Positions 25,170-38,740 of a stretch of 64,000 nt of DNA are shown one piece after another (position 1 is the first letter of the stretch; every line of letters starts with the position of its first letter). The DNA is from Oryza sativa Japonica Group (taxonomy: Eukaryota > Streptophyta > Magnoliopsida > Poales > Poaceae). The notes under the pieces are model-generated. The model made no database searches, was not told where the DNA came from, and saw nothing but the letters and a program-made list of their open reading frames with translations. The DNA is taken from NCBI RefSeq assembly GCF_034140825.1, contig NC_089036.1, forward strand, positions 746,501 to 810,500, written 5' to 3'. Position numbers and translations under genes: made by a program.

Positions 25170-27635
25170 GATTGTCGTAGCTGGGCTAGCTAGCTCGTCG
25201 AGCTACGAGAGGAGAGCTGAGCTGAAGCAGTGAGACTGAGACTGAGACTGTGAGTGAGTTCTGCTGCACATGGCGGGCAGCATTGGCTGCTGAATTTATA
25301 GCGGCGATTGGATCGGAAAAAGACAGGTGGTGAGCTGTGCTTCTGCTGCTGCTGCTGCTGCAAATGGAGTTGAGCTCGTGTACTTTTCTGTCGTCTTCTT
25401 GTCTCTCTAGCTGCTGGAGTTGGAGATCACAACCTGATCATCAGTACAGTACAATACTGTACCTGACCCAGCTTTGCTGTCTACCGTCTACCACAGCTCA
25501 AAAGTCTGAAAAACCTCTTGAATTTCGAAACTTAATAATTGTATAGTTAATTTTGGGGGTCCTTTTTAGTGGTCTACTTTTAACATTGGCTTTTAAAATC
25601 ATAAATAATCCGGATATAAAAGTTTTATCCATAAATTATTTTTCCGTTGCTTCGTTCATATTTTTACGCTTTATCAGAATAGAGCTAAGAGACTGAACTC
25701 TCTGAATCTGCTAAGCTAGGCTAAGTCATCTCAGCTCAGTAAACTGCCTGCAATTTTGTGCCATCTCCACATACAGAAACTGATACTCCGATCTTTCAGG
25801 TTCAAGTAGAGTCCATGTTCATGAATCATGACTGAAATCTCACCAAACAGGATGCTTTTAAGGGTACTGATCAAGGTGAGCTTTAGTTGCCCCTGTTCAT
25901 CATAAGAGTGGTTGAATGAACCATGGGGACAAACACAGTGAGAAGAGAACACTGCCAAGGAGTACAGAGCATCAAACATGGTGTCAACTCATCTTCCTCA
26001 AGGACAGACATCACAGGTACAGCATCTCTCTTTTTTAAGACCTGCACCTACATGGATTTTTGCAGGATTATCCTCCTAATTACCTCTGCCATCTTGTATA
26101 TAGTACTAGCTTGAGGTAAATCCATTGTAAAATTGCATTTGAAGGTAAATATAAATTTACTCAATCTATGTTTCTATATTTAAATGCAATGACATGCTCT
26201 GCATATTATGGAAACTGAAACAAACAAACAAATCAGAGATCAAGCACAAACATATGCAAACACAGAATATCAGTAGTAACCCAGATTGAGTACTATCCTT
26301 CAACATTTTGTGCTCATTCCACATGTGCACCATGGTCCATGGGGACACCCTGCAGGCTTCCATGGAGACAGGACAGCAATCCACTGCATAAACAGCTTCC
26401 TCACTCACCATCCATTACTGAATTCTGACCAGTAAAGTATCTCAATCCTTGGTGGTTACATATACTGTTATACACGCATAGCATGTCTGTCTGCTGCCTT
26501 TGCCTTCACACTGATGTTTCTTGTGCCCTGCCATTGCAATGCATGACCCTGACAGCCACCATCTCATCTGTCATGCTGATGCTAATCTGGTCATTCTATG
26601 TTCTGTCTGAAATGGTTAGCCTGTCAAGGTGGTTATGCCATGTAGGTCACTTTAGCTACATATACCTTTATGTCAATCAAATTATGTGTGCTTTCTTGGT
26701 GTAATTAATTGGATTCATGTTTCAGTTGTACCAAGCTGGTTGCTTGCACCCTTAGCTTCATAGATCTAGGAAAGTTTAAACTACAGTATAGGTACATACG
26801 CAACAATTGATCTAGCTTTCATATTTTGTCTCTCTTGGCATAACATTTGGCAACCTTTTCTGTCTTGCATCTGTAACTACCTAGCTGGAGATGCAGGATA
26901 TGCATTTATTTAACCTTGTGGTCACAACACACAACTCCTCACATCACTAAATTACACACTTAGGGACACCTTTATGCAGGGAAAACATGCTGTGACACCT
27001 CAAAAGCTTCAGGAAAAAAAAACCCAATCTTTTCATTCATGTGATGACTCAATTAGGTTAGTCTTGCATTGCTTGTTGTTGGCTGGTGAATGTGATCTGT
27101 AGTTCCTGAAGATCTGTAACATATCCCTTTAAAATATATCTGAACTTGCGAGTAGGAGAAGGACACCGTGTTTGCAAACGGCAGGGCAAATCTAAGGACC
27201 ACTCCTTTTAATTTCTGATGATGAAAATTATGCATCTCAACATTGATCAGCACTTTTTTTTTGGGGGGAAAAAGTGATTTGCTTTTTGTGCATGTGACGC
27301 TAGTCAAGAAGCGTGCGGATTGAACAGCTATTTGTGCGTGTAAGTCCCAGAAAATGTCACATTATTCTCTTTTAATATAAGAAAATTGCATGCATGGGAT
27401 GATTAACAGCAGACAGGCCTTTGAAACATTTCCCCTCCATGTATTTGATTTTTCATTTGCAGTGTACATGAGTGGAACTTTAGTTACATCGCGGTTCCAA
27501 CGTTATTTTCAGAATTATGCATTCAGTTGATACATTGGGAAAAAGAAAGAGGGTAAAAAAGGAAACATGAAGCTTCAGGCACTCCGTGAAACGGCAACTC
27601 AAACTACCTATTAGACTATTTCAGTTGTATTTTTA
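25170..27635. other. Intergenic region between WAT1 and CBP3
   Basis: Contains the WAT1 promoter (minus strand, with an AC/GAGACT-repeat leader near 25230) and, at the far end, the CBP3 3' flank. Otherwise AT-rich sequence with short open frames only; no gene, tRNA or defined repeat was recognised. Confidence 0.5.
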
Positions 27636-30600
27636 TCACATCGCAGCATACATCGGTTGCTCAGGAAGCTCGGCAAGCCATTCCTCCTTGAGTTTCCCTT
27701 GAGTAAATCTCCTCAGCATTTCCAGGGAAGCTTTGGGTTGGTCCATTGGAACCATGTGACCAGCATTGTGGACCTGCATTAGCATAGAAGCAACGATTTA
27801 TTGTCGATTATTTAGTAAGGTTTCTTGATCCATAGGTGCACGAGGATTCTAATATAATTCCTTGTAAACATTAGATAAGCAGAATTAACCAGGTTGAGTG
27901 GTCCTTTCATGCCAGAATATGGTTATGGTTAGTCTATATTAGACCATCTGGTCACATTCTTCTGGCAAGTACACTAATATTTGTTTCTTAGTGGTAACAA
28001 CACTGCCATAAACCAGATGTTTCGTACTTTCGTGATGACCACAAATTTTCCATCCACGCCATAAAAATATATAGCGCATTCTAAGTTTGCACCAAATTAG
28101 TTTTTTTTTAAAAAAAATATGGAGAATAAATCATAAGAAAATTAATTAGGTAAAAGTGTTTGATAAAAACCTTGAGGAAGCTGAGTGGCCCGTGGCTCTT
28201 CAAAACACCAGCTTCGGCACCATCTACTACAAATGGCGATTCATGAGATGATACAAAGTCTTTCTGGCCAGACCATTCCATCGAGTGGACCCACCTCGAG
28301 TTTCCTACATACATAGAAAAGGTTACACTTGATACAATAACTGCACAATCATTAAAGATTTTGGCAATGGACATGCAAGACAATGTCACAAATCTATCAA
28401 ATAGAAGTGCTATAAAGTTTGAGATGTTAGATCAATTAGGATTTTATAAAGCTCCCTCTTATATATTGTCCCAAGGTGATCCAGTAGTAGCAAACCAACC
28501 CAAAACAAGTCAACAACAAAACTTGTCTGGAGTAGCAGTAATCTAACTGGTAGCAAACAGCACAGTAAAATGCATACCAAACGTGCTAACTATAGTTATG
28601 GAAATCTAGATGCCATACCAAACGTGCTAACTATAGTAATGGAAACACAAACAAGAACAGATTGGCATGTAGCCTGCCTCTGTTACTAGTACCCATTTAA
28701 ACGTCGATTGATTTAACTGTGGAATTTACTACACTCCAGTGGTACCAGCTCTACAGCTATGCAACTGTAATTTACTGTTAGTAATGGTCATGCACCTGTA
28801 ACTAAAGAGTAATTTTACAGTCCTTGAGAGGTACGTTTTTAGTGGAAATTTTGATACCTTCTAGTACCAAAGGTATCGAGAAATACCAAATTTTACAATA
28901 GAAAATATGGTACCTCCCTGTACCTCCTTAAGGATTGTAAAATCACTCTTAACTAAACTATAGCATCAGCAGAAATTTAACGTTTTGTATCCTATTAACA
29001 AATTGCAGGGCTATGCGTTATTATTTTCCATGCAAGGCATTGCAGTAGTTACAATTGTCGGTGGAACAAAAGGTGCAAAACTGACTTGAAAAAGCATTAA
29101 CCAAATGTATCCTTACCAAGCCAATTGCATATAAGATCATACTCTCCAGCATATATAAGCACATTGATCCCATCCTCAAGTAGAGCTGGGATGCCAACTT
29201 CCAAGTTTCTCATCCAGTCTGTCAGCATTGCTTGATAAACAGTAGTGCTGCATGAGACAAATTCAAGGTCGCCAACTCCAATTGCTTCTTTGACTGCTTT
29301 ATCTCCAAAAAACTTCTCCAAGTTTGAGAAATCATAGCAAAGTTTCCCTTCGCATTCCTTCCTAACGTCATAGTACTGTAAAGAAGAATTAATATGTAAC
29401 GGTTTTCAGCCTTAGTGAACCAATGTTATGCAGTCAGTTAAGCAAGTGACCATTGCTTACATTCTTTGTCCCAACAAGCTTCATGATGGAGCTGAAAATA
29501 GAATTGCAGACCATGTATGCTGCCATGCAAGATGCTTTCCCATTGGTACCTGAAAAATCAGTAGGTGTGAGTAACAGTTCTCATTATTTGAAGAAACCTT
29601 AGGGTGTTATTACAAATGCACTATCTCATAGCTGAAATATAGAGAACTGTAATGAACCCCATTTATACCCTAAATGGTTTTTCAACCTTTTCTGCCAGCA
29701 TTAATCATTCAGGAAGTTCAATGCAGTTAGATATATGTGGTTTGCTCAAAGGTAGAATATGGTACTGACCACAAAGCTTTATTGCAAATTCACATGGTGG
29801 GATGAACTTGTTGATCCTGTCGTAATCTGATTTTTTAATAAGGTTCATGTCCAATGCATAATCGGTGTAAGCTTTGTACTGGATTGCTGGATCCGTGAGG
29901 CCATTACCGATCGCAAAACCCTACAAGAAAAATAGGTAAAACTGTGTAAAATAGCAAAGAAGCAATTAAGTTAAAAGATATGGCAAACTTGGGTAAGGAT
30001 CATACCTTCAAGTTTATGTGAATGCCCTCGTTTGCTTTGTTTCCTTGGTGAACCCGGCTTGCGAATGCTGGAATGTAGTGCCCAGCATAAGATTCTCCGG
30101 TTATAAAGAAGTCATTCTTTGCAAACTCTGGATGCTTCTTAAAGAACACCTGACATGGGAATCAAGCAAATACTACATATTACTCTACATTTTTGCTGAA
30201 GTCAACAACACAAAATAATCAACTCTCAGATCAATACACAACTCTTTAGAGAGATCCGTGCATATTATCTGGTTTGGTGCTAAATCTTCGGAAGTTATCT
30301 ACTACCGCTAATTTAATGAAGCTATCCAGTCAAATATGTTAGGTACATCCTTTCATGTAAGCAATGCCAAATTCCAACCTGGAAATTTCCTATGGTATTG
30401 TAGCAATTAATTTTACAGGAGCATCATATCAGGTAAGAGAACCACTCCACAAATTGAGGATGAAAGCAATAATTAGGCACACCAGACTGTTGACTGTTAG
30501 TTACTTAGTCAAGTAGAGTATGCAAATAATTATTTTGTGAAATGGAACTATTATTAAGAGCAGAGCCTGCAGTTTTAAAACAAACATATTGCTATGATTA

Positions 30601-32233
30601 CTTTACATTGGAGATCATTTATGTTTCTTTATTAGTATTTAGTATTGTAAAGGAATGGATTGAACAAGCCTATATAGTGTAATCAGATATCACATGGAAT
30701 TGATGAAACAAAGAGAAAAAGGCAAGCACGTCAGTTACAAGGGTTGAGAGTAGTACCTGAAGAAAGCTATATAGGTCATTGCTGACGCCTGTCTCATCAT
30801 GACGAGTATCACGATCATCAGAGCTATAGCTAAATCCAGTTCCAGTGGGTTGATCAACAAAAATTATATTTGAAATCTGCATGAAGAAAGTTTTATCAGA
30901 AGGGGTGGATACAAAGGAACCAAAAGGTGTGTAGGCTTGATCATTGTAAGATGTGAACTGACTGCAGCAATGACCACTGCCATTGTTAAACTCATCATGA
31001 AACTAGTTGGAAAGGTCTAAAAAATCATAGTAGGAATTAATGTTCACCAATAACGAACAATACTATGTAGGGAAACATTGTCCTCAATAAACTCGTAAAC
31101 TTCTGCTGTCGTGCATCAGTTCATGTAAAAAGCAATAAAACTTAACAAAGACTATTGTGGTGGCATAAGAGATGATAGTCAAATGGAACACATATGGTAA
31201 GTTGGTAACAACCTAACAGATAGCAACAATGAAGTTCTAGCCCCAGATGGTTTTCTTCAACTAATAAGACACTAAAAGGCAAAGTGAGGAACACAATATA
31301 GTAAGTTGGTAACAGTTATCCAAATTTGGTAACGGAGGATAGCAAGGATGATATTCTAGACAATAATTTTTTCCCCCTTCAACAGTTACTGACTTCAACC
31401 GGGAGAAACTCTGAAACGGACATTATTTTCACTATTGCTTGCTTAACCAAGCTAGTCATTCAGTCAACAATGGTCAAAATAGTTTTTTCATGTTGCTCTC
31501 ACCACAAGATTGCTTGCAAGCGATGATGCAACATTAACAAGTTAATATTATGACCAAGTCTGAGTCGTTACCATACTAAGGAAACTAAACATATGATGCA
31601 ATCAATAACGTATTATCGAATCGATGGATCGTTACCGTGTCCCAGCCGAATTTGTTCCAAGCAAGCGACATGTTGTTCGAGATGGTGAACGGGCCATTCT
31701 CGTAGAAGACGGCCAGCTCGCTGCTGCATCCGGGGCCTCCGGTGAGCCAGATCACGACGGGATCCTCCTTCTTCCCCCTCGATTCGAACAAGAAGTAGAA
31801 CATCCTGCAAGCAACGCCCCAATCCATCCAACAAACAAACACTCAACCCAAAATTTCCAAAAGAAAAAAAAAAGAGAGAGCAAGAACTTTGTACTACTTT
31901 ACAACTAATTTGGGGTTCGAAATTCGAAATCTACCTCGCGTCGTGCGTGTTGGGGAGGCGGTAGTAGCCGGCGTGGTGGCCGAGGTCGCCGACCCCCTGG
32001 GGGAGCCCGGGCAGCGTGACCCGCCGCTCAAGCAGCTCGCCGGGCGCCACGCTGGGGACATCCCCGGCGCCGGTTGGCCCGGCCTCCTTGGGCAGCAGGT
32101 TGAGCGAGCGGATGAGCCGCTCGGCCTGCGCCGCGGGGAACTTGGCGTCGCGGGGCAGCCGGAGCCCCTCCGCGCAGGCGGAGGCGGCGAGGACGACGAC
32201 GAGGAGGATGAGGGAGACGCGCGCGGTCGCCAT
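27636..32233 (-). CDS. CBP3: Serine carboxypeptidase 3 (S10 family)
   Basis: Nine exons: 32233-31935, 31804-31636, 30876-30757, 30149-30006, 29920-29770, 29549-29461, 29375-29117, 28304-28171, 27773-27636. They join in phase to 500 residues. From memory the translation is the rice serine carboxypeptidase 3 entry. An N-terminal hydrophobic signal peptide (about residues 1-21) is followed by a propeptide and the S10 hydrolase fold. The triad is Ser216 in GESYAG, Asp404 in [11 protein letters not shown] and His461 in NAGHMVPMD; the oxyanion motif is [10 protein letters not shown]. The enzyme removes C-terminal residues from peptides in vacuole or secretory compartments, with roles in seed reserve mobilisation known for cereal CBPs. 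It resembles Arabidopsis SCPL47-49. The gene is intact; the ATG at 32233 directly precedes the signal peptide. Confidence 0.97.
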
Positions 32234-35006
32234 TGGAGGAGTTTGGAGATTCGGAGAGGTTTTCCCTCCGAATTTATAGCGTTCGCGGTTTTGGTGTTTG
32301 AAACGGACTGGTTTATTAGTTTTAGTTTTTTTTTTTAAACGAACTTTGCTTCCAATGCAATCCAAGCACAGCCGGATTCCTTTTCTTTTTTTTTTCTGTT
32401 TTTGGTTTCTTTTTGCCTTTTCGAGCTCGAATACGAATTTGTCCTCGTGTGGAATCTGAGCTGATTCCGCTTAAATTCGTATTGTACTACTACTTACGGT
32501 TCTATTTCTCTGCTCGAGTGGAAATCGGAACAGAATTAGTAACAGAATTCAGCTTGACCAACTGAATTTGCGGCTCAGTTTTGATGGCATTGCATGGGCA
32601 AACATTTGCCCAAGTCGAAAAATACAAAGAAGATCAGTTTGGTCTGTTGGCTGGTGACATCTTGAGATTTAATTCAAAGGAACTTTTCTGACATCTGGTA
32701 CCGACTGAATTAACTTAAAAAGAGGTTTGTGCAGGCTAGTACGAAAACAAAGAGTGCTGACATATCAGTCGCAGTAGTTTCAGATCCGTAAAATGTGGCT
32801 GAATCCACATCTGCATGACTGAATTTCGGTTCCCTGACATTTAATCTCACAAATTGTAGAAGATGTGTGTTTTCGGCATGGTTTGGGGTTGCTTGAAAGG
32901 CTGGAGAATGTGATGCCCCACCTTAACATGGAGCTGTCCTTATCTCGGCAACTCGATCAGTTAATAATAGTTTCACTTTCAAAAATCACATGGTTCAGAT
33001 GCCACTAATTAAGAAGTGAACATGCTGCTGTGCTAGAGAAGCTAGGCTGTGTTTAGTTCCTTCTAAAGTTAGAAATTTGGGTTGAAATTAGTACGATGTG
33101 ACTGAAAAGTTATGTGTGTATGACAGGTTGATGTGATGGAAAAAGTTGAAAGTTTGGATCTAAACACAACCCTAGTAGTATCATAAAACTTTTCGCAGCA
33201 TTAGCATCAGGCCACAATGCTTGACAGTTGACAGTATCAGGAATTCAGGAATTCGTTCATGTAAAAAGTACATCACATCAATTGTTTCAGAAGGCATGCA
33301 GTTGACATGATGGAGAGGCTGTTTATCTGCTAATGTAATCGACAGTAACACGCATGCAGTATCTGCACTAATTGTTACTACACAGGAGTAAGATTGCAAC
33401 ACGCATTGCTGATTACGACTGAATCTGTCAGAATCAGTCCTAAGATTTTGGGAGCACATTGCTCAGGGATCATTGCAGCAATAATTATATCGACGACGAG
33501 TTCCTTGCACGCAGCAGCCTCACGAGCCTTGACGCATCATCGATCAGTATTAGTAGTAGTGTCAGTATTGGTTTGGGTCGCAAGAATTGCAGAGAGGCTT
33601 GCAAGTTGCAGGTTGCTTTGCAGCTCGTCGTTGCTTCGCTTTTGCTACTAGCATACTACAGCAGGAGTACTAATTAACGAACAAATTAATAGACAGTTAG
33701 CTGGAGATATGGCCTGAAGATTAAGGTGTTAGGTATCGCCGAAAAAATGTAGATCAGCAAGCTGCCTCTGCCTGCTTAATTTGAGATCAGCAGCATTCCA
33801 GCCTACGACTCGTCAACGCCAGTTCGTGATTGCTCGTTGCGTACTTGCGTCACGTAATCACCAATTGTGTTAAAGATTTCATTTTCTTTGAGAGGATATT
33901 GTGTTATGAAATTTTTGGATGTTTATTTGTGGGGTTGCAATACCGGCGTTAGCTTGTGAGTACTGAAGAATTCTGTCTGTCCAAATATCATCCGCAGCGA
34001 CCAATCAGGCCCATCTAATATGGACGCACAGACGCCGCAATCCTTTTCCAGGCCATATTTTCCAAGGAAAAAGTCTACTTTAGGTCTCTCAATTATGGTG
34101 AGTTACATTTACACCGCTCAACCATAAAACCAGGTAAAATCCCTCAACTATCAAAACCAGTACAAATCAAGTTTCTCGGCTGTTTGAACGGTGATTTCAT
34201 CCTATGTGGCATCTACATGGCACGTTGACCTAGTTTTCGTTTGGCGTGGCACTTACTTGTAATTACAGTCACAAAAAGAAAATATAATGGGATCCATATC
34301 AGTTCTCATAGTAATATGAGAGTTTTCAATAGGTCTGCATAAAATACATTTTTTGGGGTACGGGTAAAAATATAAACTAGTGGCATGTATCAAACTATTA
34401 TGAAAATTGTAATAGCAAAATATCATTTTTCAAAAACCATCAAATTGACCTTTTTTTAATTATTTTTCTGATTTGCTTGTCCTCTAATGGGAGATCCATT
34501 GCACAAGCTAAATATTTTGTTTTCCCTTTTCCCTTGCATGCTGAGTTTTGGTGGCCTTTGGGCTGCCAGTTTTTTTTTTCTCATATATCGATTATCTGCT
34601 TCAGCTGAGAACTTAATTAGAATATGTTGTTGTTGAAGCAGTGCAAAGAAATGAGAGTGTTTGTTACTTGGAATCCTCCAGATGTTACTGTTGTCATGGC
34701 CCCTTTTTTTTGGAATGCTAGATACCGGAATTCCGTCCGGACGGGATCCTTTTTGTCTCCTTGCTTATTCAAAGAGGAGCGATACCTGACCATGCACGTC
34801 CTGAGCAGCAGCAGCCTCTACAGGAGCCGCTCCAGTGCGCACGCATGGTTGACATGGGCAGTAGTGTTGCGGCGCCCACGCCCGCCCTGTCGACACACTG
34901 CCCCGCGACCGCGAGCTCCTCGCCGGTGGATGAGGAAGTAGATCGCGAAGGTGCTGCCCTCGCTGCCGCCGTCGGTGCGGAGCACGACGAGCACATACTT
35001 GGCTAG
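32234..35006. other. Intergenic region upstream of CBP3
   Basis: The CBP3 leader and promoter occupy the first few hundred bases (minus strand). A short TGTTTAG-ended MITE lies at 33045-33171. From about 34069 the sequence (TCTCAATTATGGTGAGTTAC and following) resembles a dispersed rice repeat, and a near-palindrome GGAATTCCGTCCGGACGGGA is at about 34729. No supported gene. Confidence 0.45.
33045..33171. mobile_element. 127-bp TGTTTAG-ended MITE
   Basis: Terminal inverted repeats GGCTGTGTTTAG (left) and CTAAACACAACC (right), with CTA on both sides as target-site duplication. Same end sequence as the elements at 36815-36960 and 40492-40751. Confidence 0.75.
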
Positions 35007-35292
35007 GCAGAGGACGCGGCCACCAGCGACAAGCTCCGACGTGGCATGGACGATGGAGGATACAGCCATCGCCGACGAGCTCCGTCGTGGGACGTGGATG
35101 ACGAAGGACGCGGCCGCCGGCGACGAGCTCCAATGTGGCGTGGACGGTGGAGGATGCGGTCGTCAGCGACAAGCTCCGGCGTGGGGCGTGGAGATGGAGG
35201 ACGCGGCCGCCGGCGATGAGTTCCGACGTGGCGCGGACGATGAAGGATGTGGCCGCCGGCGACGAGCTCCGGCGTGGGACGTGGACGGTGGG
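35007..35292. repeat. GC-rich minisatellite with a 48-bp period
   Basis: About six copies of a unit of 45-48 bp, consensus resembling GGACGCGGCCGCCGGCGACG followed by AGCTCCGGCGTGGG. Because 48 is a multiple of three, one plus-strand frame encodes a repeating peptide of the EDAAAGDELRRG type. No conserved domain or codon evidence supports a real protein. It lies directly before the GATACC array. Confidence 0.8.
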
Positions 35293-35324
35293 ACCACCGG
35301 CGACGACGCTTTGATGCTCGGCTC

Positions 35325-35730
35325 CTGATATCTAGTAGGTAACGTCTGATACCTCACAAGTATCACCTTTTACGTGGTAAGAATCGCATGATACCTGATA
35401 GGTATCACCCGATACCGGTTAGGTATCAGGACCTGATACCTTAAAAGTATCATCCTCTAAGTGGTAAGAATCGCATCATACCTTATAGATACCATCTGAT
35501 ACTTCACAAGTATCACCTGATACGTGGTAGAATCGCATGATACCTGATAGGTATCTCCTGATACTGGTTAGGTATCAGAACCTGATATCTCACAAGTATC
35601 ACCCTCTACGTGATAAGAATCGTATGATACCTGATAGATATCATCTAATACCTCGCAAGTATTACCTGATACGTGGTAGAAACGCATAATACAGGTTAAG
35701 TATCAAAACCTGATAACTAACCGGTATCAT
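35325..35730. repeat. GATACC/GGTATC tandem array
   Basis: About 400 bp composed of repeated blocks with ATGATACCTGATAGGTATCA, CCTGATACGTGGTA, GAATCGCATGAT and TTAGGTATCAG. Many blocks are small palindromes (GATACCTGATAGGTATC). Units are diverged and the period is irregular. The density of one short motif in both orientations resembles the subterminal regions of DNA transposons, but the element ends were not found. Confidence 0.75.
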
Positions 35731-35885
35731 CCCATTCGAAAACGGGATTCCGTTGTATGACAGCCGCTTTTTTTTCTCTTTTCTTTTTCTCAAATGACAT
35801 TAGATTTATATACCAACTTAGGGGCGCCAAGTGGCCTAATCAGCTGGTAGGTGGCCTGCCATCTTTAGAAAGATGGATGGACTAA

Positions 35886-38414
35886 TCAATTGGCCTTGGG
35901 CTTGTCGGCGGCGGCGGCGACCCGGCCGTCGTTGCCGGCGAGCTTCATGTACTTGTCCTTCCTGGTGAGCGTGGTGCATTGGAACCCTAGCTCCTTGGCG
36001 ATCACCCTCTGCACGTGGTTCGCCACCTCCACCGCGCTCCTCCCGCCGGCGACGCACGTCTCCTCCGGCCTCAGCGCCGGCAGGAACGTCACCTCGTACC
36101 CCGGCCGCGGGTTCATGTAGAAGAAGTAAGGGTCCAGGAACTTCCACCCCCTCGCCGTCGACCCATAGTACGTCCCCTGCCTCGCCTCCACCGCCACCGG
36201 CACGATCCTCGCCGTCAGCTCCGCGAACAGCGCCGAGAACCGCAGCAGGTACGGCTCCCGGCACGTCGTCCCCTCCGGGCACACCACCACGTCCCCCTCC
36301 TCCAGCAGCGCCGCGATGCGCGCCGCGTCCGCCGCGCGGTCCCGCGTCAGCGCCGCCGCGCGGATCGGCGAGATCGCCGTCGACAGCCGGCTAACGCTGT
36401 ACGTCACGCACGTCACGGGGCGGCCCAGCGCGATGGACACGATGATGGGGTCCAGCGCGGTGCGGTGGTTGCACACCAGGAGGGAGCCCGGCGTCCCCGG
36501 GCGCGGCGGCGGCGGCGGCGCCCCGCGCACGGCGAGGCGGATGCCGGTGAGGCGGTAGGTGTGGCGGACGAGGCGCGCCGGGACGGGGAGGTTGAGGAAC
36601 ACGCGGAGGAGCGCCACGGCGAAGCCCACGGGGAGGTAGGCCAGCGCGAACAGCGCGCTCGCTGGCTCCGGGCGGCGGACGAGGCGGCCGTCGTGGAAGA
36701 TGGCGCGCGACAGCAGCTCGTCGGCGGCGGCGCGCGGCGCGCGCTTGTTCTTGGGCACCATGTAGGCTTCCTGCGCATTGGCAATTTGGCGCCAAAACAG
36801 AGTTAGCACACTAAGGCTGTGTTTAGTTTCACATCAAAATTGAAAGTTCGGAGAAATTGGAACGGTGTAACAGAAAAGTTGGAAGTTTGTGTATGTAGAA
36901 AAATTCGATGTGACAGAAAAGTTAAAAGTTTAAAGAAAAAAGTTAAATCTAAACAAGGCCTAATTTTTACAAATATCTGGCTTTGGAGTATATTCATATG
37001 TACATTTTGAACACTTGTCTTCTTTTTTTTTCGTTAAATAAAAACAAATATTGATGATGGGCTAGGTTGCATTCTGAATGTAAGCATGAAATTTTAGTTT
37101 ATGATAGTCTAACCAATTAAAAATTGCTAGTGGTCAAAGTTGAAACAGTAGAGTCAATATTCAGAGTAAATGCAAATGGAGAGAGTACTAAATCCACATT
37201 AATTGATGCAAAGAAAACAATACTATATGAGTAAAGTGATCAATGATAATGATATTACTATAACAAGTCAGCATGAGCAAACAATATTTGAATATAGGAG
37301 TACATACTAATTTGGGGTTTTGGTTTTAAAAAGGACGAAATAAATAGGAAGCAACTGCTAACTGCCTACTAAAGGAGGTGATGGTACCAACAGTATTGAG
37401 TTTTGGCCACAAGTTTTGCATAACCATAATGTAAATTCTAGAGCCTTCTTGATCTTTCCTATGAAAAGAGGGGAAAAAAAGGCAATTCAACAAAAAAAAA
37501 AGGCAAAAAGCTAAGAAGCGTACATATTCTTGCTACTCGTGCTACCACAAATGAGCCAATCGGATCGAAGCCATGAACACTCGAAGAACAATCGAGCGTG
37601 CAATTCCTACCACAATTAATTTCACAATATTTTCTTTTTTTATTTTTGGCGTTCTAAATGAATTGTTAAATTATTAGTGGCCACATGATGCAAAACTTCA
37701 ATTTTGTTCATGTGTGATTGATTCAATTCAAGAAATGATGAAAATTTCGAGCTTTGGATCGTAGGCCATGAAGTGTACCTTGCAGATGGCCATGAAGTCG
37801 TGGTCGCTCTCGCGGTCGCCGAGGCCGACGTCGGGCATGTCGCCGCCGGCGAAGAGCCTCTCGACGACCTCGCGCTTCTTCTCGCCGACGAGGACGGCCT
37901 TGATGCGGCCGGTGAACCGCTTGCCGGAGGCGAACGTCTCGAGCTCGGTGCCGGCCACCTCGGCGCCGAGGAACTCGCGCACGAACTCCCCCACCATGAC
38001 GGCCGGCGACGCGGTGACCACGACGCGGCGCTCGGCGCAGCCGTGGAACACCGCCCACGTGTCGGCGCGCACCCCGGCGGCGTAGTGGCGCGGCAGCACG
38101 GCGCGCGCCACGGCCTCGACGTCGCGGACGCGCAGCCCGGCGAACGTGATGAACACGAGCAGGGCGATGGCGGCGGCCTCGGAGACGCCGACGTAGAGCG
38201 CGAGGAGCCACGGCGCGGCGAGCAGCAGCGCCAGCGCGCGGAGGTAGCTGCCGGCCTCGAGAGCCACAAGGAAGTAGTACGGGAACGCCGACGACGACAC
38301 CAGCAGCGTCCCGTCGAGGTCCGCCGCCACCGTCCGCCTCGCGCCCGCCGCCGCGTCGTACGCCGTCACCGGCGGAAAGAACCTCCTCCTCCCCGCCGCC
38401 GCCGCCGCCGCCAT
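35886..38414 (-). CDS. Glycerol-3-phosphate 2-O-acyltransferase, cutin type (GPAT4/6/8-like)
   Basis: Two exons, 38414-37779 and 36770-35886, giving 506 residues. The N-terminal HAD-type phosphatase domain has motif I DLDGT (residues 32-36), a TASP motif II and an intact motif III GDRESD (199-204). The C-terminal acyltransferase domain has NHRTALD (313-319, the NHX4D box) and PEGTTCREP (from about 377). Intact phosphatase residues place it with plant GPAT4/6/8, which acylate the sn-2 position and then remove the phosphate to give 2-monoacylglycerol for cutin. GPAT5/7 lack these residues, by family knowledge. Hydrophobic segments around residues 45-80 and 250-275 suggest ER membrane association. 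Intron 1 is about 1 kb and contains a MITE. The first exon is very GC-rich, so the ATG at 38414 is chosen because it directly precedes the conserved region. Confidence 0.92.
36815..36960. mobile_element. 146-bp TGTTTAG-ended MITE in the GPAT intron
   Basis: Terminal inverted repeats GGCTGTGTTTAG (left) and CTAAACAAGGCC (right), flanked by TAA on each side. Same family as the 33045-33171 element by its ends and by the internal GAAAAGTT motifs. Confidence 0.75.
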
Positions 38415-38740
38415 GTCGCTCGCAGTCGCCGGCGAGGCCGAGCTCTTCACGCTTCTAGTAGGGCGATGGAGAAGGGTTGGTCTGTTTGTTGAGCTGCTTC
38501 GTCTGCACCACCGCGGCCATCGATGGCGACGTCGAGCTTCTCCTCTGTTTATACCCCTTCTGCAAAAAAAGCCATCGAATCCGACTCGGATTACGAGCTT
38601 GTCAATTACGCGATCCGAATTGGACTTGGGTTAAACTAAAGTTGCCGCCACAAGACTGATTAATCACGCACATTTCAGACCTCACAAGACTCCGATTTAA
38701 TTGGTTAAAAACTTTCAGCCACTGTTACATTTGATCACTA

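Noticed and set aside
34951-35328. A 125-codon frame encoding EDAAAGDELRRG repeats
   Set aside because: Generated by a 48-bp tandem repeat; no evidence of translation. Kept as a repeat and a finding, not as a gene.
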